Source: Gyrodactylus bullatarudis (taxonomy: Eukaryota; Platyhelminthes; Monogenea; Gyrodactylidea; Gyrodactylidae). From it: a DNA stretch of 64,000 nucleotides. The notes under the pieces were generated by a model, which was not told where the DNA came from, did no database searches, and saw only the letters and a program-made list of their open reading frames with translations. The DNA lies in the NCBI GenBank assembly GCA_012064415.1, contig SSNU01000247.1:1922629-1986628 (forward strand). The letters are read 5' to 3'. Both the position numbers and the translations under genes were made by a program. Shown one piece after another: positions 43,926 through 57,500 of the stretch. Position 1 is the stretch's first letter; the number at the start of each line of letters is the position of its first letter.

Positions 43926-46900
43926 CATGCAATTATCTGTAGCTTAACTAAAAACAGATCAAAGAGTTTCTCTCTCGAAAAGAAATTTTTAAAAATTACA
44001 ATGAACATTGACCGCAAGATATTGAATGTTAGAGAAGATACAGTATTAATAATTATTTTAGCCATCCGATCAATGAAAATTTTCCAATTGAGTAAAAAAG
44101 TTTCATTATTTTCAGCAAAATTTTAAAGAGGTATTTAATAAAATCAAGATAAAATTAGCCGGGAAAGCTGAAAAAAAGAATAATAGATTATAAATGTTAC
44201 AAATTTTTACAAAGGGTTTCGTATAAAGGTTTCCTATATTCCAATATAATAATGACGAGATGCTTCAGGGTGCTACTATCAATTTAAATTCAACTGGATG
44301 TCTTGCAGAGCGGAAATTTAATGATTTTCCATTTTTCCTATCTCTACTTCGTTCCTCCTTCTTGGCTACGTTTCAGAAAATGTAATTTCATACAATTGAA
44401 AAGTAAATTTTCTTAGCTTACTTAGGCAATAAAATAAAGTTTCTGAATGCTGAAATAGAACAAGTATGTTAATATAATTATTATTATCATCAATTTTATG
44501 GTCAAGATGTTACCACCGCTCGATGTATTTTGAAAGTGATAATATCCTCAATTAAAAGACAAATTTCATAGATATCATACGCCCATTAAGAAAGCTAGGA
44601 GAGTTGATAATTATTTGAACTTGTAGGTTCAGAGAGCGTCTTGAGAAGAATATTCAAAACAAAGACTTTTACGTTACTGCCATGAATTGAACATCGAAAA
44701 TTTATCTATCATCTTTGATTTTTTTCGGCTTGACGATCGTGTTTAAATTAAATAAACATATCAATAGATATTAATTTCATATTCAGTCCCATAATAATGA
44801 GGGAATTTTCAAATTGATATTATCTCTTAATTGATTTCAACTTCGTTGATTAGTGCAAAGAGTAACCTTTGATAAGTAGCTAAAAAAGAATATAATACTA
44901 TAGGCTTGATGATTGTCATGATAAAAAAAGATTTTTTCACAAATAAAAATTTTGCAGTAAAACCGTTGACCTTATAAAATATTTTTTGTCATATTTACTT
45001 GTAAGTAGATACCATAAATTTAAAAATCATAAAATTGATTAATCATTTCAAGTACAATGAATTTATTCATCCCTATAATCGGATTAATTCTATTCCCCTC
45101 AAATAATATGTATAGTTGTATTTCTATTTGTTCGATCTCATCTTGGAGAAAATACCAAACTGGAAGGATGGGAGAAAAATAACAACACATATGGCTTAAA
45201 CTCCTCAATACTGCTCAATGTTCCTCAAGTGAAGAAAGGAGAGAAGAAACAAACACAAGAGAGCCATATTGGAAGGTTAATAAGATTACTTTGAGAATAT
45301 ATTTCATTCTTGGTGAATAGTTCTGGAGAGTTCTCTAAACTAAATTATATCTGTGTTTTTCCTCACACAAAATAACAATATTATTAATTATAAATACAGC
45401 TTTTTTAGACATTCAGTGAAAATTAAGTATTGTATTTAATCAGTTCTCATTGCTTGGCATGATGCGAATCAGTTGTAACTTTGAATGATTTGCTCATAGA
45501 TCCAAATGTTCAATTTTTTCAGAGAATCAAATCATTGACGCAATTTAAATTTTCTTAAACTGATTTCTGTTGAGAAGAAAATCTCACGAAGCATTTCGAA
45601 AATGAATATACTCTCACCTTAGCTGATTGAATTATCTCTCAGAGGAGAGAAAAGTATGTGTTGTGTAAAAGATAAGTGGTTTTGTAACATCTCATTGTAG
45701 CAATTATTACAAGAGAAATTTTCATTAGACACCTGCTGAGTTTGGTCATTGTTATGAGTTCTCTGTGTTATTGGTGTTGTTGTTATTACTCAAGTCTAAA
45801 ATTATAATAAATCTACCTACTTGGTAAATTCATTTAATTAAATGATACTTGGGAATGCTTTTGGTAAAGATAACTGTTGTTCATCAAAAGTACCAGAGAG
45901 CGCTTCTCTGGGCCACATGTGGAGTAAGCTTCAATTCAATTTTACTCTTTCAGTAAAATATTGTAAAATATAACTCCAAAGACCGTAAATCAAAGTGACA
46001 CGGAGTCTAATTGAAACATGATTTAAGCAAACTAAATTAAAATTCCTAATGAGATTCTTTTTTCTTTTTTACGAGATAAATCCTCTACTTGCATATAGCA
46101 CAAACAAAAATTATAAACCAAAATACCATGAAAAAAGAAATGGATAACAATGCATGAGATAAATAACGGATTAATTATTTTCCATGTTAAGCACATTGTT
46201 TGTTAATTCATGGTGAATAATGTAAATAATAGCTGTGGAATAGAACAGATTCGATTTCTCTCAAGAGACACCAGCAATGCTCAAGACCTTAACTAAGGAA
46301 AATTAACCAATGAAAATCTTTGGTCTTCTCTAATTGGTCAAAATAATTTTACTATGAATCATTCACTTTAAATGCTTTTTTTAAAAACATCATTGATTTC
46401 ATTAGATATGCCCTATTAAACACGAGAGACTTCATTTTTGAGAAAAATGTAGCAAGAAAATCAAATCAATGAATTAAAAGAAAGGGAACAAAGTCGAAGT
46501 TTAAGAAATCTTTCTTCTGCCTCAGCAAATTTATATTCTTCTCTTCTTTCATTTTATTAGTTTTGAATTTTCATCATCTCTCAAAGTAACGTCTATCATG
46601 TTAGAAACAATAGAACTCACTCCAAATAAACCTTTTCTTGCAGTAATTGCCAGTTGAAGATTCGTACTCCATCTTTCTGTCATCTTGCACGAGTGGAAGA
46701 GCTCTCTATCATAAAATAGCGATTTTACTGTACTTACAAATTGGCTTCCAAGCATGGAAACACACGAAAGACGAAGAATGAAGAAAAAAATTAAAATATA
46801 TACTCCGATAGAAATCATGCCCAGAAAAGTCACGAATTAACGATAAATTTTTACTCTTCATTTCACCAAATTCTCTCTTCCACTAGATAATAATCATGTT

Positions 46901-47297
46901 ACGAGTGTATATTTCTTTCTGGAATGAGTAGCCTGGTGGGGCGGAAAATCCCTAAAATACTGAAAGACCACATCAAAAGAGAAAATCATGCAAGCAAGCT
47001 TTTCATTCCCAGAATGCAACTGATGAATGAACACGTGATTTCAATTCATATCTTGAGGGTGATTTTGATTGGTCAAAATTTTACAAGCCTATTCGTATCT
47101 ACTTCAATTTGATTGGCCATTTAGTGCAAGAAAAGAAAGTGTGAGTTCTTGAATAAATGTATGTATTATTTTAAAACTAAATTAACAATAGTGGACGAGA
47201 CAGTTTTCTTCTACATGTATAAATAAATTTTCCACTGAGTGACTAAAATTAAAATTAATTCATATAATTTGTACAGAGATATGAAATTAAAATGAGT
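43926..47297. other. Intergenic AT-rich DNA
   Basis: No supported gene is seen. A minus-strand frame with ATG at 46818 and stop at 46549 (89 codons) begins with a signal-peptide-like stretch (MISIGVYILIFFFILRLSC). It contains donor-like sites, so it could be part of a small secreted protein gene, but no partner exon or homology is visible. Confidence 0.4.
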
Positions 47298-50200
47298 TTA
47301 TGATGTCATCGATTTGAGGAAGAATTCTTCCTCGCAAATTGTCTCCTCCACAACTTCTCGTGGGATTCGTTTCAGCGACATTAACAAATTTAATAGGCAG
47401 CTGAAAAAAAAATATTTTTTTGTATCAACTAGTCATTGACATGAAGATGAGAATTTACTATTTTCCCAAAATATACTGGATATTTTTCCCCGAAAATTCG
47501 AGGAAAAATGAGTTGTAAAGATAAAAATATATTGACTATTTTTGAGATTTTTAAAAATGTTCCAAATTTCAATTTTTTCAAAAATTTTTCTATTGAATGC
47601 AATGCTGATATTCGATACAAAAACATTGGATAAAGAAATCGAACCATCTCCAAGAAAAATTTGAGCTTCTTAATTTTGGACCATTCGAAAAATTCAAATG
47701 GTTCGATAACCCATATTAATGACGAATTTCTGTAAACATCTTTAAGCGAATTCGAATTATTTTTCTAATTTTGCTACCAAATATCAGCTTTGAATTGCTT
47801 CAAATCTTTGAAATCGATAAAAATAGTTCCAAGTATGGCCAAATTTTATTTGGGCTCATTTCAAATTCTCAAATAGCTTTATAAACAGCTGTTTATACCC
47901 ACTTGTCGTTAATACAGGAGTATTCTCTGCGACAAACAGTCTGGATCTCGTTCTCCTCTTCTTCTGTAAACGTTACCTCTTGACTATTCGTCAGATCGCA
48001 GAGCAGGAGTCTTTTCATTTTTTCCCTCTTTTCCTTGCTCATCTAATGGAGAAAAAAAATTTATATTCCAATTTGATTGTTTCTTCTCTCAAGGGAAAAC
48101 CAACCTGTAAAGAGTGAATTAGGAAAACAAGTTTCTCATGGTTGTTTGACCCGTCAAGAGTCTGGAGGAAGGTTTTTGCTGACCTTGTCGACTCATACAG
48201 GCTACCTTGAATGCCCTTCTCAAATATCAACAGTTTGTACCAGTTGATTTTGAGAAGTTTTGTCTTCTCCACATTCTCGAAGAGTTCCAGGTCTAGGAAC
48301 CAATCCCTCAGTGAGTTAATCAACTCTTTCACCTCTTGACTGTAATTAGTCTTGGCCATTTTCATCATTGTAGTCTTCATGTAAGCATTGAGAATATTCT
48401 TTAATATATTATTCTGATTATTGTTACCGCCAGGTGTATTGTTCATGATCCACGAGGAGGTATTCAGCAAGTCTTCAAATTTCTGGTTTTCCATTTGATA
48501 ACTGGGTTGTGGTGACAAGTTCTGTGTCAAGGAGGGATAGAGTTGCTCAAGGTGATGATGATCACTCGTCTGAAACTTCCTCTTGAGCATACCTGACATG
48601 GGTGATGTTGTTTTGAGTTTATTCTTTACCTCCTCTTTTAGCCATAGACCAGAATTAGTACTGTTATTGTTATTATTAATAAGATTTGGTGGAGTTGTTG
48701 AGGGCGTCTGTTGCTTTTGATAAAAACTATTACTACTAGCGGCTGTTGTTGCTGTTGTACTGAATGGATCACATATTTCGTTAATTTTTATCTGTGCTGA
48801 ATTCCTTGGCTGTCGCTCATTTTGCACGGCTGTATAAAATAAACAAATGCCTTTCTTTTAACTTTCAATATAAAATGTATTTATTTATTTATAAATTGAA
48901 CAAGATGTTAGTTTATGCAAGGTTTTTAATTAAAAATAAGATGTTGACCACATGCTTGGAAACCGTAATGCTTTGATTTTGGAAGAGGAAAAAGAATTGC
49001 CAAGTTGAGCAATCATGATTTCAACTTAATTCCTCCTTACTAAGGAGTCCTTAGGGAGACGAAAAGAAGAAAGTCATCTCTTGAAGAACACAATTTAAGA
49101 AAGAAAAAATTTAATTATCTCAGTTATTATTTTTGTGGAATATTTTTATATGATAATATGTTCATCCCATAGGGACTCACCGTCTTTATTCATGCCCATC
49201 TGAATACACTTTTTGAGTCTGCATGCCTGACATTGATTTCTGTGTGCCTTGTCAATTATACATAGACCAGTGCCAGCCTGACATCTGAAATATACAAAAT
49301 TATAACATACAACTTTCTTCTTCCCTCGAGCATTTGAAGAAAATATATATTTCTCTTCAAATAAATGTAGTAATGATAATTCAGTACAATATTGAGGAAA
49401 TATAAAAAGGAATGCAACTGACAAAGTGTTATTCATTACATTTTTTAATTAATATTGACACTAAAGTGACTTAGATGTGGGCATTACTATTGTATTATGA
49501 AGGTGTCACCAACCACTTACCTGTAGATTAGTTTACGTCTAACAGAACGTTTAAAGAAGCCACTGCATCCATTACAGGCTAATATACCGTAATGCTTACC
49601 ACTGCTAACATCACCACAAACGATACAATACATGCCTGTACCATTTACACTGTTATTTGATGAGTTACTCGAGTGTTGTTGCTGTTGTTGTTTAGCGTTA
49701 GTGGCCATCGGAGAATCTGATTGACCCATGGTTAATTCCTGGGGTAAATCTTTTATACTCCTATTTGTATCCACACTCTTATTCAAGCCCATAAGCATAT
49801 TCTCAACAATTGACACGAGGGCTGACTTGTCCTGAATCACGTTGCTGAGGTTATTGGTTATTTGTGGCAGAAGGACACTTCCCCGATTAAATGAGCTGCC
49901 TAGGCTGTTACATAGGAAATTTGTTGCTGGATTAATCGAAGCTAACTTGGTATAGATTTCAAGGTAATTGTTCAACATGAAATTGGTGGAATCTTCCTCC
50001 TTCTTCATCAGCATTTCATCATCAGTTTGGCCGTTTTGCTTATTGTTATTGGCTGGGGAGGAGAAATTGATTTCCAAATTAGAAAGTAAAATTTTTATGC
50101 AAAGAAAGTTGCAATCATAACTCGTACGTGCTTAACAGGCTGAGTAAATAGAGATTTTTTCTTTTCTGCATGTGTTTGCTAAGAACGGCACCTTAAACAC

Positions 50201-50793
50201 AAACTCAATCTTTTGTTTTAATTTGTTTAATTAATTCACGTCTTTGCAAGTTTGGGCGTGTAATCCTTTACTCTAAATTCTAAATTGATGAAATTATCAC
50301 GCATAAAATAAGAAAAACACAGTCTCAAAGTTCCTATGACGACATTTTAAACATGGGCAGAAGATAACTACATCATGATTATTGAGAATATTCTATAGAG
50401 TCATTTATCAAAGGGATAATAATACAAATAAATTTTAAATTAATCAGTGAGGGAACACGAGACATGATTTTGTTACAATTCTGATATATATGTACAGAGT
50501 GAAAAATGAAAAATTAACTTTTTGACTTGTGTATCCTTTTTTTTCAAGATACAAAAAATGGAAAAAGAATAGAATGAAAATAACTTACTAGAATTCACTC
50601 CACATTCCGGATTCATGAGGGAGTCAATTTGAAAGTCCACTGTCCTCCGTCCAGAATCGGACATGGATGATGATGAAGGTGAGTCCTCGCGTGTTATAGT
50701 AAATGTCACTTTTGAGTATTCTGAGGAGCCTGTCGTTAGGGCAGAGTTTTCTGTATCATTTTCTATTTTTCCCAACACCGATTGTTCCTTCAT
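47298..50793 (-). CDS. HR51: Nuclear receptor of the HR51/NR2E3 (PNR) type with reduced ligand-binding domain
   Basis: This is a ligand-domain-containing DNA-binding transcription factor; the group acts in photoreceptor and neuron identity in flies and vertebrates. I join six exons: 50589-50793, 49521-50052, 49181-49284, 48105-48829, 47903-48042 and 47298-47400. All phases agree, giving 602 residues. The DNA-binding domain has eight zinc cysteines (C211, C214, C228, C231, C247, C254, C264, C267), P-box CNGCS, and [11 protein letters not shown], then [12 protein letters not shown] after the domain. CNGCS separates it from tailless-type receptors (CDGCA). The A/B region is Ser/Asn-rich with a short Q run. 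The ligand-binding domain is very divergent: only helices 3-5 ([13 protein letters not shown] to [14 protein letters not shown]) and 9-11 are traceable. The protein stops about eight residues after the equivalent of LFFRKTI, so helix 12 (AF-2) is absent. ATG 50793 is the first after an in-frame stop. Confidence 0.92.
47437..47880. repeat. Foldback element inside the last nuclear-receptor intron
   Basis: TTGACATGAAGATGAGAATT at the left and an inverted inner region (near 47800-47850, TTTGAAATCGATAAAAAT) relate this to the 30.9-kb foldback. It fills most of the intron 47401-47902. Confidence 0.6.
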
Positions 50794-51646
50794 GTTCCAC
50801 GAGTGAGCAGAAGTATTTTATGAAAAATTATGCTTCTTCGTTTTTTAACCACAAAAAGTTTTATTTAACTCTCAATTCGCACCAACTCTGAGTACTTGAG
50901 TTTAATCTATACTCTCTTAGTTCTACTCAACTCTCCCCAACACATACACATACGCACTACGCTCGCATACCCCCCTCTCTATTATTACCTTGCCTTGCAT
51001 ATAATGCATATTGATTCAATATAATAATGTAAAGTTTAATAATGTCCACCCCTTTTTGCTTTATTCCTCTCTAACACGTTAATATATCAGAATTCATTTT
51101 ATTGTTAGTTTTTGGTGTATTTTTTGCTCTCTGTTCAAACTATATTTTTGTGTATATTTTATATGCGTATACAAACACATTGTATATGAGACGTATGTAT
51201 AATATATACACACACATGTTAAATGTATAGTTGGCATCAAAAATTTACTGAGCATTATTTATACGTTTGACTTGTCAAAAGACGATATGAGTAGATTTGT
51301 ATATGTAAATCTATTCCAACTATAATATAATACGTAAAGAAATTAGGGGGAAGGGGAGGGACAGACATAGTGAAACGTACTTCCAATAGATAATAATATA
51401 TATATATCCGAGTCTATGGTGCACGAATGCAGAATGGAGTAGAATTAACATTGAGAAGAAAATATGGAGTAAACAATATTAAAGATCAATAAAATAAAAT
51501 ACGCTATTGCGTCAAAGATTAGCGTCATCTATGAAGTGAGCTAGTGACTTTTAAACCATGTAGTCAAGGTTGGTAGATAACAAAATATAAACATTTTCAA
51601 ATCTCAATTTGGCGCCAAATTCCCATTTTATTGAACATGAGGGGCA

Positions 51647-51898
51647 AATAAGAATAATTGAAGGTGTAAAATTATCAAACGTTAGGCTTCTTTACTAATT
51701 TCGAAAAACTGTCCACAAAAGACAAAATAATGTCTCTCCACTTCGATAAACTCTCCTCTATATTCGAATAGATCCTAACATGCGATTATCTTATTCTCTT
51801 AATATTGGAAAACTCTCCATTCCACTAAATCCAAGAAAATGTACACTAATTTTGGTAAAGTCATTTGATAATTTACACCTTCAATTATTCTTATTTTG
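51647..51898. repeat. Foldback element with about 34-bp inverted ends
   Basis: AATAAGAATAATTGAAGGTG with the following TAAAATTATCAAA is inverted at TTTGATAATTTACACCTTCA and ATTATTCTTATTTT. The interior repeats 'TTCGAAAA/TTGTCCACTAA'-like units. No coding capacity. Confidence 0.7.
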
Positions 51899-54274
51899 GT
51901 AACTTGTCCACTAATCTTGTCAACGATTCCTTTAATATCGAAAATTTGTCCACTAATTTCGTAAAATGACTGAAATTAGACATACAGGGAAACAGGTTAT
52001 TACCTTTAACTTTTGATCAGTCTGTCAATATCAAATCAATAAGAATTACACTAGCTCAATTAACTTCAAAAAGTTAGAGGTTTTTGTGTAAAAATCATAG
52101 ACTCCCAACTTCATGCCAGCTTAGCTTAGTTATGTCTCTGAATTTATATTCTATAATGTAAATTTAATTATTTTTGGCTAGCTAAAAATGGCCTACCCCT
52201 TTCTCCTTTATGCGTTTACATTGCATTCTTGGATTTATTTATTTATTATAACGATTGAATGGGTCATCATCATCTTCCCTAACCACACCACAATGGAATG
52301 ATGATACACTGTAGAATTTGTTGTAATTTTTCCAGCATTATTTCCTTAGGAAATTAAATAAAGGGAGAGATGTAGAGATGTAGGTATCCACTTTTCATGG
52401 CTGATTGATCATTTGTTGATGATTTCATACTTCTTCATTCTGATACGTACAATGTCTCTTTTTCTTTGTGATAGATAATGCATTTTTATTGCATCCCATT
52501 CCTGGTATTCATGTGTGTTTATATTGTGTCACTGACAATTAATTTGATAATTAAATTAGTATAATATCAATTCTATAAACATGCTAATTGACATCAAGAT
52601 AGGGATTTGCAATACTTTTCTTCGCATAGCCACTAAGACAAGTCACTACAAAAAGACCCGATGAATCTCAACTTTTGAGGTCAAAATTTTTTGTCAATTA
52701 TGTTGATTTGAAGCGATTAACCTGCTCGTTACCAGGAAAAAACCAAATGAGCTTTTTTTTAATTTTTTTCACCAACTTATTGTTCTCATGTTCTATTGGA
52801 AACACTTAGTATGTGAAATAAAATTTTCTGGACCAGGTTGTATACGAACTACTTGTTAGCGACAATTTTCTTTCATTTATCATGATTCATGATAGAAATT
52901 ATAAAAATTTTTGGTCGAATTTATAGATAAAATTATTATGCAGATTTCACAAGAGAAATAACTTTTCTTCTTTCATATAGAATATGCTCATTGTCCATGG
53001 AAACTCGTATTGGTTTTATGAATCTCCGAGTCTGACTTGCTTGTACTGAGATTTAGAATTTCTTCAATATTCTCCTTCAATATTTCGTCTCTTTGGAGTA
53101 AATTCACAAGTTTCTCTGATACTACGCTTAACTGGAAACTTTAAAGATCCATTGTTTGCAAAGAAAATTTTTGGTCCTTTCCTTGTTGAGGATTGGGATA
53201 TTCTGTTGCTTGCAGTATAATAGGCGAAATAGAATCTTGCGTCTAATTTTGATCACTAAAACATCAGTCATTTATTGCCTCAAATCGCCAAAATCAACTA
53301 AAAATTTCAGCTCAAAATTTGAAAAATGGCCAAATATTTCTAATATCTTCGTAGCAACTATAGCTTTACATAAGTATTATTGATGTTCTGTGATCCTAAA
53401 TTTCTGTGGTCTGCCTAGTTCTTTCCCACTTGTTACCGTTCTAATTTGTAGATATAGAAAAAAAATTTTATTCACTAAACGATATGTATCTTTAGCATGG
53501 GTTGTAGATATAATCTTGACATTCTCGTATGTTTCCTAGCCATGAAACTTCTGGTTTTATCAGATCTAAGTTCTTTCAATGCAGGGAGTTCTATTTATAT
53601 TCTTTAATAGCATCTACAGATCGTACATTTCTCATCTTTGGAAATGAAACGGGGAAGGAGAAATATGGAAATTATTCCATCTATATCTTGTCAAAAATGC
53701 AAATTCTCTTTCTCTCATAGATTAGAGATATTCTTCTGCAACAATGTAAGATGAGAAAACAATTCAGCAATACACACAGAAGGAAACTTTTGAAGGCCAG
53801 TCTTTAGTCAAGCGTAACTTTATAAGAATTTGGCATTCTCCTCCCTTTGAATAGTTAATTTCTCTCTCGGAATTTCAATCTGAAATGTTTGATCTTTTCT
53901 ATTTTCTTCTTGATCTATTATTGAGTTATTATATGTGAATGTTGATGAATAAACCCTTTCGAGGGTTCTGATGGTCAGGAACCTTAGTTCTCATTGGTTT
54001 TCATTCAATTCTTGACACGTTTCCCATGACTTTTAATAATGACAAAATTTAATTATTTGAAAATAGGTGAGACTGACGATTGAAATTCAACAAGCACCTT
54101 CAACAAGTTTCTCGGAGTCTTATTCTCTCACAAATAAAAATTATTATCTGAGAAATTCAAAAAATATGACCCGAATTACCTATTATCTATTTATAACTTC
54201 ATAGTTGAAAATTTTTCTGAGTCCTATTCTGTTTTTTGAGAATAATTATAACCTCAGGAATTCTAAATAAAGGT

Positions 54275-54637
54275 AGTTGACATGAAGATGAGAATTTATA
54301 TTGTTTTTACAAAAACCTCGATATTTTTCTCCGGATTCATAAAAAAAATAATTTTTTGATTTCTGATGGAATGAGCTAATAAGTTTTAAAAAATCCAATC
54401 TGACCAAAATAAGGCCACTTCTTGGATTTCGAAGATGCACCAAATTTCCACTTTTTCAACTTTTGAACCCAAAATTTTCATCGATTTCGATGATTCGAAG
54501 CAGTGTTTCCGAGAAAAAGTTAGACTTCAAGATTTTGGATAATTTACCTTACCATGATAATCGAAAAACTCAAATAGTTCGATTTCCCACAGTAATGACG
54601 AATTTCAGTGAAATTCTACAGGTGAATTCGAATTGGT
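54275..54637. repeat. Truncated foldback copy (30.9-kb family)
   Basis: It starts GTTGACATGAAGATGAGAAT, continues with CTCCGGATTCATA and GATTTCGATGATTCGAAGCA, and ends near CTACAGGTGAATTCGAATT, as in the 30.9-kb element but with a shortened interior. Confidence 0.65.
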
Positions 54638-56997
54638 CTTAAATTGGTCATGTCTCACATCAGACTTAAAATTGATTACTTAAGTCTTTGCTTTATTCTT
54701 ATCTTCACTAACCAGATGATTTACGAATTTCTTGCAGACCCTAATCTTCAAATATTGTACTATTTATACAATCAGATCTACCTTATAATTTGTATCTATA
54801 TTTTTAAATTTCAATATAAGATTTATGTCTAACAAAAAAGGAGTTTCGGCTTAAGGTGCAATTATTAAGAGGAAGAGTTAAAGAAAACTTTTAGCTTCTT
54901 CTTTTAACCACTTCACTTGATTGATCACTTTCTGGATTCGTTGCATTAAAAAAATGACGATGTTCATTTATGCTCTATTCTTAAATGAATTTAATCTGAT
55001 ACTACCCCAGCTCTATGATCATTCTTGTTAAATTCGATTGATAAATTCTCACAGTCCATTGGTCGCAGAGTTGACATGACTAAAAGAAATTACAGCCGAT
55101 GCTAGAGAGTATTGAATAAGATGAAAAGATTTTCCAATCAAGCCAGCCGATTTCTCTTTTGAATACGATACCTTTAAAAAGATGATATTTATATTTTTGG
55201 TTATCGCAAGTTCAACTCAATTAACTTAGTTAACTTGAAATGGTAATGAAGCTCTGGTTTTATTATGTTTTCTTCTAATTTTCGGGATAATTTATATTGT
55301 AGTTAAGACCATTATATTATTAATAATATGGCTTCGAAACTGGTTGTAAGTCCCTGTGTTAGTAACTTGATATTTTGTCTGCATATAGAAACTACAGTGC
55401 TCAGACTATCAATTTTATAAAATATCTCATCTAAATCAATATTTGCATTAATGCTTGGCCTGATTTGAGAATGTGTGACCCTTTTTACTGAGCCTGTAAT
55501 ATGAGATTTTTTGTTCACTAAATAGTTCCGTTTGATTCCATTAATCTTGACATCAAGCCATATAAGATCACATGTACGCAGTATAAATACCATATTTTAA
55601 TTGAAAAATACAAAATCAGAAGTGCCTCATTGACCAGTTTCATCTGATACCTGTTAAACTTTCTCAAATAAAGTTTTAATGGTCTAAACTAGAAAAGGAA
55701 ACCGATTAAAACTTTCTTTTTGTCATCGATGACTATGAAAACTCACCGCTAGCGATTCATTAAGTCAAGAGGGGTTGCTAGTTTTCTATAGATTAACCAT
55801 AAAGTCATCACAAGATAAAACCAGAGATTCCGAATATTAAAAAAAATATTAAGGAATTTCATCAGTAAATTGTCTGGAAACGTCATAATATTAACTACAC
55901 CTAGTTATTTTATCATTTGAAAGTCGATGAAATCGCATTCAAGATCTCTGAAAAATTACGAATTTTGATAAAAGGTTTCATCGTTTAATCGTGATCCTAA
56001 AAATAAACTTTTGATCACTTTCTCTCACTTTGAAATCACTTCAAAACCTGGGAATTCGGCGGGAAATATGCTAAAATTTTATATTATAGATTAATAGCTC
56101 TTTTCCGCTTTGTTAATTTTTTCACCAAAAACACAAAATTTGGCAAAATGTTCCAGTTTTCTGCCCAGAGTGTTAGACTCACATATACATAAAATCTTGT
56201 GCTCATCCTTAGACTTAATCTAACACAGATTCTTTACATTTATTCTGTAATTGTTAGTATTGATGAAAAGTATTGTTTTAATTTAATTGTTACTTGTTCC
56301 AAAATAAGAACAGATTTATTTCCAAAAATGGTTACAAATCGGAGGTTTTCTTTCTTTTTCGATTGACTATGGTTTTTTTCATTGGTAGATAGCCCAATAT
56401 TAAAAGAAACATGGGTTGATTGCTCTTTTCAGATGAATTTCGTAAATTTCCCATAGATTACATACTAACAAAATCTTTTTCAAAACAAAAATCATCCATC
56501 AATATTTTCAAATGTTTTTCGTGTTGCAGCTTTTTCGTGAATATTCTTTAATTGATTCAAGCTGGTTTGTATATTTAATTTGAAGAAATTCGAGATAATA
56601 GCCGATTTTAAAAAATTTCAGAATTAGCTTCCATTTTAACCGAAATTACTCGTATTTGGAGTAGGATTAATATCTAAACTAGGTATTTTTGATCCGAACT
56701 CAAGTGGCTGGAACAGCACAATGCTCTCTTGACAATCTCAAATATCAGGAGATTGACACTTTACGAAATTAACTAAATATAAATCTAAACAATATTAAAG
56801 AAAACAGATTTTATTTAAGAATAAAATATGATTAAGATCAAATAAAGAAACATCTAAGCTTAATTGACACATGTTTTCATATTCGAATGTTCCTAATTTT
56901 ATGCTACCTTGACAACAACTTAAAAAACAATTGAGGTGTCCACTTTTTGTTCAAAATTCATTCTCAATTGTTATTTTGAACGAAGTAGTTCGGCACA

Positions 56998-57067
56998 GAT
57001 TGACTATATCGTTGTTCCCTTGCTGACAACATAGTCAGGTAGCAAGCGAACAACGTTATAGTCAATC
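56998..57067. other. 70-nt near-perfect hairpin, miRNA-precursor-like
   Basis: Two 27-nt arms, GATTGACTATATCGTTGTTC.. and ..GAACAACGTTATAGTCAATC, pair with only two mismatches (T-T and C-C). The loop is 16 nt, in which CTGAC and GTCAG can pair further. Size and shape fit a microRNA precursor, but pairing does not extend into the flanks as in most precursors. The strand of transcription is unknown. A short foldback transposon remnant is the alternative. Confidence 0.6.
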
Positions 57068-57339
57068 TCAATTGTTTTCCTAATTTTTTTACGTGTACCA
57101 GAATGTTTTAGATCGAAATGATTTCGTTGAATATTACAGCCTACAAATCGACTAGTACGAAAGAAACTTTCATGGCTGAGAATTCAAATATTGACCTAAG
57201 TTTTAATAAATTTTATTATAAAACTTTCAGAGTTTTAAAGATATTTGCAGAATAATGATTCAGGTAATTTTTCATAAGAGTCCGAAAATCAGCTTAAGTT
57301 CATATTTCTAACTATAAAATTTATTTTTTATTCTTTATG

Positions 57340-57500
57340 GTTTAATCACTAGTGACACATAAATAATGATGAAAGTTTAAATTTGATTGAAAAATAAAGA
57401 TATGATGAAACATGATAAAAAACCAAAACTCTTCATTGAAGAGTCTTCAATAAATAGCAACTGTGAAAAGAAAGGTGAAAAAAGCTTGGGTAATCCTCGT
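57340..57500 (-). mobile_element. Decayed PLE 3' terminal fragment
   Basis: AAAACCAAAACTCTTC and TCAATAAATAGCAACTGTG match the PLE 3' region on the minus strand. Near 57344 the reverse complement has CACTAGTGATTAAACCATAAAG, a mutated version of the hammerhead at 1294. Confidence 0.6.

Larger units (their letters stand above)
50794..56997. other. Gene-poor region upstream of the nuclear receptor
   Basis: The first few hundred bases should contain the nuclear-receptor promoter and leader. Beyond them are foldback and inverted-repeat elements (51647-51898, 54275-54637, pieces at 52590 and 53225-53345). A minus-strand 93-codon frame at 55312-55593 has coding-like composition but no recognisable domain. 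No supported gene. Confidence 0.45.

Noticed and set aside
46549..46818. Minus-strand frame with a signal-peptide-like start
   Set aside because: Only one cysteine and no dibasic or repeat pattern of a neuropeptide; donor-like sites inside make the frame uncertain.
47298..50793. Assignment of the nuclear receptor to tailless or dissatisfaction
   Set aside because: The P-box is CNGCS and the post-finger sequence is [12 protein letters not shown], both of the HR51/NR2E3 type; tailless-type receptors have CDGCA.
55312..55593. 93-codon minus-strand frame with fairly coding-like composition
   Set aside because: No recognised family and no neighbouring exons; left as unassigned.
57330..57365. Hammerhead motif in the 57.3-kb PLE fragment
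   Set aside because: The CTGATGA core is changed to GTGATTA and GAAA is damaged; only a relic.
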